Assembly: GCF_002934605.1 (NCBI RefSeq)
Contig: NZ_PTJC01000006.1
Coordinates: 930,001-994,000, forward strand
Reading direction: 5' to 3'
DNA length: 64,000 nt
From: Neolewinella xylanilytica
GTDB lineage: Bacteria; Bacteroidota; Bacteroidia; Chitinophagales; Saprospiraceae
Shown here piece by piece: positions 59,320 through 64,000 of the stretch (its first letter is position 1; the number at the start of each line of letters is the position of its first letter). The notes beneath the pieces are model-generated. The model was given only the letters and a program-made list of their open reading frames with translations. It was not told where the DNA came from and did not search any database. The translations under genes and the position numbers were made by a program.

Positions 59320-59430
59320 CCGGTCAATTAAGACATACCACTATTCAGGAATAGAAAGGTTTTGCATGGCCTGCATCCCGGAAGGGAGTAGAAAAGGTGC
59401 TCTGCTCGGTCGATCGCGCCACTACGTGTG
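59320..59430 (+). ncRNA. ffs: Possible small SRP RNA (4.5S), boundaries approximate
   Basis: The segment around 59361-59405 can fold into an SRP-like tip: TCCC-GGAA-GGGA with a GGAA tetraloop, an inner loop with GCA on one side and GTAGAAA on the other, then CCT/AGG and GCA/TGC pairs. The GGAA loop with AG-A-G nearby recalls SRP domain IV, but the lower stem does not pair well by eye. The rest of the 59249-59657 spacer shows no gene. Confidence 0.35.
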
Positions 59431-59657
59431 GCGGAAATGTCTTGGCGGCAACATCGGGCTTAAGGCCATCAATGCGACAACTAAAATGGGTTAACCCTCA
59501 GGCAGGCGGGTGATTGAACGGCCAAAAGAGACAGGCCGTTAGTTTAGCATAAGGGGGAACAGACAGAAATTGCAAATGCGGCTTTCTATACCGGGCGCGG
59601 CCGGCAGCACCATCAGTGGAATGCTACCGGCCGCAGGGTATGATGCTAGACTAAAGA

Positions 59658-59753
59658 CTAGCGATTTTTCTTCTTGTGGCGGTTCTTGCGCAGGCGCTTT
59701 TTCCGCTTGTGGGTTGCAATTTTATGACGTTTCCGTTTTTTTCCACACGGCAT
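59658..59753 (-). CDS. AURKAIP1/COX24-domain small basic protein, 31 residues
   Basis: The frame starts MPCGKKRKRHKIATHKRKKR and ends with RLRKNRHKKKNR; 20 of 31 residues are Lys, Arg or His. It is typical of the tiny AURKAIP1/COX24 proteins of Bacteroidota, related to mitochondrial ribosomal protein mS38. It probably binds rRNA in the small subunit. It is shorter than most gene finders report. It lies in a spacer between RNase G and the TPR gene. Confidence 0.85.
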   Translation of the reverse strand: MPCGKKRKRHKIATHKRKKRLRKNRHKKKNR

Positions 59754-59905
59754 AGTAATTCGTTTTTATGTTAGTAAAATTGAGTACAGCACTCACCAAT
59801 TAATACAAATTGGGAAGGGTATAAGTTGTCCATCCGAAGGCTTCGGGCGGGCATTAGTGTGCAAAGGTAAGGTAAAAAGGAATACCAGCTTCAAAAAGAC
59901 CGTCG

Positions 59906-60727
59906 TCAACCGCTGACGGAACCGGTACCCGCGTCGCTGGCCCGCTCCAGCAGCTCGCCGCACTTTCGGGCGTAAATCGCCGACGCCTCGGCTTGTCCTA
60001 GATTCTCGTACACTTTCGCCAGGGGGCAAACCACGTCGGGGTTGCCGGGCTGGAGCTCGTCCGCCTTCCGCAGCCGCTCGGCGGCGCGGTCGAGCTGATT
60101 GGTGCGGATGGCCAACTGTGCCAGGGTGATGTACACCTGCGGATTGTCAGGATACCGTTCCTCCAGTTCGCGTAGCATCAGGATACCTTTCATAGGATTG
60201 TCCTGCGGTGGATTATCGGTGTACGTCACCGCCAGATTGATGCGGTGCTCGGGGTTGTCGGGGTTGAGACTGATAGCCGCCTGGTAAGCCGCTTCCGCCT
60301 CGGCACTGCAGAATTGCCGGGCCTTATCGTCGATGCCTTCCTGTTTCAAGCAAAGGCTGAACGTGGTGGCGGTGATGGCCCAGGCGTCTTCCGTATTTTT
60401 GATTTCGGCGATGCGTGCCGCGTAGGCACCGGAAATGGCCGGCTGCCCCGCCCGGTACCACTCTCCGGCGAGCTGCTGTAACAGGTCGACGCGTAGGCTA
60501 TCGTCGTCCTGCCCCTCCAGCCGGCTTTCCAGGGTACTGATCGTGGCCGCCGCCGCCGGGGAAAGATCGGCGTGGGCTTCGCGAATCAGCGACTCGATGC
60601 CGGTAGCCTGCACGGGCCCCCGCTGGAACCCGTCTTCCATCTCGGGCGGACGTACCGGACACCCCCAATAGGTGACGAGCAGGAGTACGAAGGCGATACC
60701 GGCGGCAATCCACTGTGTTTTTCGCAT
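59906..60727 (-). CDS. Membrane-anchored TPR protein
   Basis: The 273-residue protein has an N-terminal membrane helix (residues 6-21) and tetratricopeptide repeats in its C-terminal half (EAAYQAAISLNPDNPEHRIN, RELEERYPDNPQVYITLAQL, RLRKADELQPGNPDVVCPLA). It serves as a protein-binding scaffold. A Cys after the helix (YWGC) is not a convincing lipobox. It lies directly after the HU gene (1 bp) on the same strand, so they share a transcript. Confidence 0.85.
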   Translation of the reverse strand: MRKTQWIAAGIAFVLLLVTYWGCPVRPPEMEDGFQRGPVQATGIESLIREAHADLSPAAAATISTLESRLEGQDDDSLRVDLLQQLAGEWYRAGQPAISGAYAARIAEIKNTEDAWAITATTFSLCLKQEGIDDKARQFCSAEAEAAYQAAISLNPDNPEHRINLAVTYTDNPPQDNPMKGILMLRELEERYPDNPQVYITLAQLAIRTNQLDRAAERLRKADELQPGNPDVVCPLAKVYENLGQAEASAIYARKCGELLERASDAGTGSVSG

Positions 60728-61042
60728 CTAGTCGTAGTCGCTTTCATCATCGGGCAGGTCGGAAACCTTATCCTTGACCTGTTCGACGAATATTTTGGCC
60801 GGTTTAAAGGCCGGAATAAAGTGCTCCGGGATTTCGATGGCCCGGTTTTCCTGAATGTGGCGGCCGATCTTTTTGGCGCGCTTCTTAACCACAAAGGAGC
60901 CAAAACCCCGGATGTAGACGTTTTCCCCCTCGGCCAAGCTACCCTTCACTTCCTTGAAGAAACTTTCCAGCGAGACCAGCACATCGACTTTCGCGATGCC
61001 GGTCTTGTCGGCAATATTTGCCACTAAATCAGCTTTTCTCAT
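60728..61042 (-). CDS. HU/IHF-family DNA-binding protein
   Basis: Read from the ATG at 61042 the protein has 104 residues. It starts MRKADLVANIADKTGIAKVD and contains the HU arm region GFGSFVVKKRAKKIGRHIQE and FKPAKIFVEQV. It bends DNA and compacts the nucleoid. The C-terminus is acidic (SDLPDDESDYD), which is longer than E. coli HU (90). An upstream in-frame start (61150) would add unrelated residues. It diverges from yicC. Confidence 0.93.
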   Translation of the reverse strand: MRKADLVANIADKTGIAKVDVLVSLESFFKEVKGSLAEGENVYIRGFGSFVVKKRAKKIGRHIQENRAIEIPEHFIPAFKPAKIFVEQVKDKVSDLPDDESDYD

Positions 61043-61205
61043 TCTGTAGTTTTTGTTCCCGTTACCCGGGTTATCAAAAGCGGTGCAAATATCTGCTTTT
61101 TCCGCCGGTTCTGCCCAATGCCAGGAACTATTTCTTTTAAAATCAGTCACTTATAGAGGTGTCGGTCGTTCTGCGGTCCTTCGTATTCCCGGATTTACGG
61201 CCTTC

Positions 61206-61225
61206 GCACCCGCGCCCCGGCGCCC
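61206..61225 (+). repeat. Dispersed 20-bp GC-rich element, copy 3
   Basis: Identical to the copy at 42118-42137. It lies 47 bp before the yicC ATG and points toward the gene. Confidence 0.75.
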
Positions 61226-61241
61226 CCTGGCCTTTTCCGCC

Positions 61242-61249
61242 TATCTTCG
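61242..61249 (+). promoter_or_regulatory. Candidate -7 element TATCTTCG before yicC
   Basis: TATCTTCG differs by one base from TAnnTTTG and lies 23 bp before the ATG at 61273. A similar element (TACCTTCG) precedes rocD. Confidence 0.45.
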
Positions 61250-61272
61250 CACCTTCCGAAAACGACCCCTCC

Positions 61273-62166
61273 ATGCTCCTTTCCATGACCGGCTACGGTC
61301 GCGCTACCCGCACCGATGGCGGCAAAACCTACACCGCCGAACTTCGGGCGCTCAATAGCAAACAGAGCGACCTTCGGCTGCGCACCAACCTGAATCTACA
61401 AGCCCACGAATTGGAACTGCGCAAGTCGGTGCTCGCCGCCACCAAGCGCGGTAAGGTGGAAATGTCCGTTGACATCGACGACGAAGCCGGCTCCGGTAAA
61501 GTGAAGGTCGACCTGCCCCTGCTCGCCGCCATTAGCCACGAAGTCTATTTCCGCCTCAACACCTACGGCAGCCGCCCCTTGCCCGAGCATACCATGGACG
61601 GCCTCGTACCCGCCCTGCTGCGTACCCCCGGGATCATCGAAACGGGTGCCGGACAGCTGGCCGCCAACGACTGGGAGAACATCCAGGCCACGGTGGAAGA
61701 TGCCCTCCAACGGCTGCTCGCATACCGGCAGCAGGAAGGGCAGGTGCTATCCGAAGACCTCAGCGGCAGCGTCCGGAGTATTCTGGAACTCCTGGCCCGC
61801 GTGGATGATTACAGCGAGCAGCGGATCGACGCCGTACGCGAGCGCATGGAGCGCCACCTGGCCGAATACCTGGGCCGCGCCAACGTGGATAAGAACCGCT
61901 ACGAGCAGGAGGTGCTCTTCTACCTCGAGAAGATGGACATCAACGAGGAAAAGGTCCGTCTCGCCCAGAACTGCGATTATTTCCTCGAAATCCTCGAGAA
62001 CGAAGACGACGTTAAAGGAAGGAAGCTCACCTTCATCAGCCAGGAACTGGGCCGGGAAATCAATACCCTCGGCGCCAAATCGTACTCCGCCGACCTGCAA
62101 CGGTTGGTCGTCAACATGAAGGAGCACCTCGAGATGATCAAAGAACAGCTTGCCAATGTTGCCTGA
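61273..62166 (+). CDS. yicC: YicC-family endoribonuclease
   Basis: Read from the ATG at 61273 the protein has 297 residues. It matches YicC/YloC: N-terminal MLLSMTGYGRAT, AELRALNSKQSDLRLRTN, and the C-terminal DUF1732 part with LTFISQELGREINTLGAKS. YicC acts as an endoribonuclease in E. coli. The gmk gene begins inside its last codons (ATG at 62156), a coupling that is conserved in many bacteria. Confidence 0.93.
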   Translation: MLLSMTGYGRATRTDGGKTYTAELRALNSKQSDLRLRTNLNLQAHELELRKSVLAATKRGKVEMSVDIDDEAGSGKVKVDLPLLAAISHEVYFRLNTYGSRPLPEHTMDGLVPALLRTPGIIETGAGQLAANDWENIQATVEDALQRLLAYRQQEGQVLSEDLSGSVRSILELLARVDDYSEQRIDAVRERMERHLAEYLGRANVDKNRYEQEVLFYLEKMDINEEKVRLAQNCDYFLEILENEDDVKGRKLTFISQELGREINTLGAKSYSADLQRLVVNMKEHLEMIKEQLANVA

Positions 62167-62737
62167 GCCCCCCCAAGGAAAACTGCTCATCTTTACCGCT
62201 CCTTCCGGTGCCGGCAAGACCACGATCGTCCGACACCTTCTCGGGAAATTCGGCGAACTCGCCTTCAGTGTCTCCGCCACCACCCGCCCGCCCCGGCGGG
62301 GAGAGGAACACGGCGTCGACTACTACTTTTTGAGTAAAGAAGCCTTCGCACGGGAGGTGGAAGCGGGCGCCTTCGTGGAATACGAGGAGGTTTACCCCGG
62401 TCGGTTTTACGGCACCCTCCACTCCGAAGTGCACCGCATCTGGGCCGCGGGCCGTACGGTCGTTTTCGATATCGAAGTGAAGGGGGCTACCACCATTAAG
62501 CGGCATTATCCCCACGACAGCCTCGCCGTTTTCGTGGCGCCGCCCACCCGGGAGGTACTTTTTCAGCGGCTTCGCGATCGAAGCACCGAAGACGAGGAAA
62601 GCCTGAAAGTCCGCATCGAGCGGGCGGGGGAGGAACTGGCGTATGCCACCTCCTTCGACCGGGTACTGGTCAACGACGATCTGAAAACCGCCCTGGCGGA
62701 GGCCGAGCTGATCACGCGCGACTTCCTGGCCGACTAG
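62156..62737 (+). CDS. gmk: Guanylate kinase
   Basis: The 193-residue enzyme (ATG at 62156) phosphorylates GMP to GDP. It has the P-loop APSGAGKTT, the GMP-binding FSVSATTRPPRRGE and GVDYYFLS, and FDIEVKGATTIK. Its start lies 11 bp before the yicC stop. The last 4 bp overlap the convergent lipoprotein gene. Length is usual for the family. Confidence 0.95.
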   Translation: MLPEPPQGKLLIFTAPSGAGKTTIVRHLLGKFGELAFSVSATTRPPRRGEEHGVDYYFLSKEAFAREVEAGAFVEYEEVYPGRFYGTLHSEVHRIWAAGRTVVFDIEVKGATTIKRHYPHDSLAVFVAPPTREVLFQRLRDRSTEDEESLKVRIERAGEELAYATSFDRVLVNDDLKTALAEAELITRDFLAD

Positions 62738-63267
62738 ATTTTACGCCCGCCGACCACCCGGCCCCGGCGGTCTTCCTCCCGGAGCCGCTTGAGGGGGATC
62801 AACAAGCTCGCGAAGGCATCCGCGCTGCTCACTTTCCAATCCCGCCCCGCGTAGGTGATCGTCCCGTTGTCGCGTTCCCAGTCGCTGGCCAGCAGGGTGT
62901 ACCGATCGCCGTTTTTGGGGTTGGGGCCGAAAACCAGGAAGTTGTCGTTGTCGTCTTCGAAGGAGATCGCCACCCGTTGCGTTTTCGGACTGAAGATGAA
63001 GACGCCAGGGGTGTTGCGCCGAAAAACCACCTGTTCGACGTCCCGGCCGTTGATCACCCGCACCGTTCCGTTGCGGATCTGGGAGTTGCCGCTGCGCAGC
63101 TCCCGTTGCAGCACCACGTCTTCGGAAAGATAGAACTGGATGCGGCGCAGGTCCTGTTCTTCCCAACCCTGCTCCTCGTAGAGGCGCTGGGTGAAGGGGC
63201 TGAGTTTAGGACCGCAGGAGCTCAGAGCCAGAACGGTAAGGGAAAGTAGGGTGAGGATACGGATCAT
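62734..63267 (-). CDS. Lipoprotein of unknown function
   Basis: The 177-residue protein has a lipoprotein signal (MIRILTLLSLTVLALSSC). The body starts GPKLSPFTQRLYEEQGWEEQ and continues as a mainly beta domain with RRIQFYLSEDVVLQREL and RVAISFEDDNDNFLVFGP. Proteins with this start and the IQFYLS motif are common in Bacteroidota, without known activity. A dispersed GC-rich element lies 35 bp upstream of the start. Confidence 0.82.
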   Translation of the reverse strand: MIRILTLLSLTVLALSSCGPKLSPFTQRLYEEQGWEEQDLRRIQFYLSEDVVLQRELRSGNSQIRNGTVRVINGRDVEQVVFRRNTPGVFIFSPKTQRVAISFEDDNDNFLVFGPNPKNGDRYTLLASDWERDNGTITYAGRDWKVSSADAFASLLIPLKRLREEDRRGRVVGGRKI

Positions 63268-63290
63268 AAATAGCCATCTCTGCTGGGAAT

Positions 63291-63298
63291 CAATAATA
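63291..63298 (-). promoter_or_regulatory. Candidate -7 element TATTATTG before the lipoprotein gene
   Basis: On the minus strand TATTATTG is one mismatch from TAnnTTTG, 23 bp before the start at 63267 and 4 bp after the dispersed element. Confidence 0.4.
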
Positions 63299-63302
63299 CG
63301 TC

Positions 63303-63322
63303 GGGCGCCGGGGCGCAGGTGC
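63303..63322 (-). repeat. Dispersed 20-bp GC-rich element, copy 4
   Basis: The reverse complement differs from the 42118 and 61206 copies at one position. It points toward the lipoprotein gene that starts at 63267. Confidence 0.75.
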
Positions 63323-63347
63323 GGTGGCCGGTCGGATTAAGCCAAGT

Positions 63348-63791
63348 TTAACGCCGACCCCGGAAAAACCCGGTCATGAGTTCCGCACAGTCGTCGTGCA
63401 AAATCCCGAACTCGAGTTTTGTCTTCGGGTGCAGCAATTCCCGGCCGAAACGCATAAAGCCCCGCTTGTCATCGCTGGCGCCGTACACCAGCCGACTGAG
63501 TTGGGCCCAGGCCAGCGCTCCGGCGCACATCGGACAGGGTTCCAACGTGACGTATAGGGTGCAGTCGCGCAAATACTTGTCGCCCAGATGGTTGGCCGCG
63601 GCCGTGAGGGCGATGATCTCGGCGTGGGCCGTCACGTCGTTCAGCCGCTCGGTCTGGTTGTGGCCCCGCGCGATGATACGTCCGTGCGATACGACCACCG
63701 CACCAACGGGAATTTCTCCGATGGTGGCGGCCAGTCGGGCCTGGGCCAGGGCCTGCCGCATAAAGTAGGCATCGTCGTATATCTCAAGCAT
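63348..63791 (-). CDS. tadA: tRNA adenosine(34) deaminase TadA
   Basis: The 147-residue enzyme makes inosine at the wobble position of tRNA-Arg(ACG). The zinc-binding deaminase motif is TAHAEIIAL with LEPCPMCAGAL. GEIPVGAVVV and YGASDDKRGF are TadA-typical. Its start overlaps the end of the upstream glycosyltransferase gene by 8 bp. Length is normal. Confidence 0.93.
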   Translation of the reverse strand: MLEIYDDAYFMRQALAQARLAATIGEIPVGAVVVSHGRIIARGHNQTERLNDVTAHAEIIALTAAANHLGDKYLRDCTLYVTLEPCPMCAGALAWAQLSRLVYGASDDKRGFMRFGRELLHPKTKLEFGILHDDCAELMTGFFRGRR

Positions 63792-64000
63792 CCAGTACGG
63801 TTTCTACCAGGTAGTGGTTGCGATCGGGGTTGGAGCGGGCGACCAGTTCGGCCAGGAAGCCGGTCACGAAGAGGATCGTTCCCATCACCATCGTGGTCAG
63901 GCTGATGTAGAACCAGGGGTTGTTGGTGACCAGCACCATGGGCATGTTATTCGCCAGGGCGTACACCTTGGTGGTGCCGATCACGATGGAAGCGACGAAG
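63784..64000 (-). CDS. C-terminal part of a family 2 glycosyltransferase (partial)
   Basis: This frame is open to the window edge and gives the last 71 residues of a protein that starts outside. It shows two membrane helices (FVASIVIGTTKVYAL region and FYISLTTMVMGTILFVTGFL), then ELVARSNPDRNHYLVETVLDA. The PDRNHYLVE end after two helices is typical of membrane-bound GT2 enzymes of the DPM1/GtrB type. The catalytic domain lies beyond the window. Confidence 0.7.
   Translation of the reverse strand, partial: FVASIVIGTTKVYALANNMPMVLVTNNPWFYISLTTMVMGTILFVTGFLAELVARSNPDRNHYLVETVLDA

Overview
The window is GC-rich chromosomal DNA from a Bacteroidota bacterium, most likely of the Saprospiria (Lewinella-like). 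The basis is: type IX secretion C-terminal sorting domains on two exported proteins; Bacteroidota-typical families (DUF4293, DUF2911, YtxJ, a 31-residue AURKAIP1/COX24 protein); TAnnTTTG-type -7 promoter elements with few Shine-Dalgarno sequences; and frequent TTG/GTG starts. No rRNA, tRNA, CRISPR array or intact transposase was seen.

Layout. 1-26 kb is mostly housekeeping and envelope genes: a serine hydrolase, an M14 carboxypeptidase behind an octamer repeat, an RsmB-type rRNA methyltransferase, an adenylate cyclase, two SDR oxidoreductases, thyA, a LOG-family hydrolase, a Sua5/TsaC enzyme, a queuosine-precursor transporter, a GDYxxLxY/DUF4401/DUF2157 operon, a DUF2207 protein and ornithine aminotransferase. 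26-39 kb holds ribD, a lone HNH-AP2 protein, mnmD-ytxJ, pdhB, a TIM-barrel/serine-hydrolase fusion lipoprotein, a haem c/FG-GAP lipoprotein, a HAD plus CAT-like pair and a PAS-LuxR regulator. 49.9-64 kb is again core: rsmA, an M20 amidohydrolase, endonuclease V, a HEAT-cyclophilin lipoprotein, mscL, RNase G, HU, yicC, gmk, tadA and the end of a glycosyltransferase.

The accessory island at about 39.7-49.8 kb is the most interesting part. An AT-rich stretch contains an IS3-type orfA remnant and a minus-strand operon of five very small genes: an acidic 49-residue protein, three peptides with double-glycine leaders, and a two-helix 55-residue membrane protein. Upstream lie five degenerate ~140-bp tandem repeats. 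About 4 kb further on, also on the minus strand, is an export operon: a 154-residue unknown protein, an HlyD-type adaptor, a C39-peptidase ABC transporter with an intact catalytic triad, a helix-turn-helix protein and a small membrane protein. I infer that the transporter cleaves the leaders at Gly-Gly and exports three mature peptides of 39-44 residues, with a small membrane protein as candidate immunity factor. This would be a bacteriocin-like or signalling-peptide system. A large type IX-secreted SGNH-hydrolase protein sits between the two halves.

The genome is compact. Several convergent gene pairs overlap at their 3' ends. Small genes of 31-59 codons (bacteriocin-like peptides, a lipoprotein, a COX24-like protein, a possible 36-residue membrane peptide) lie in what look like intergenic gaps.
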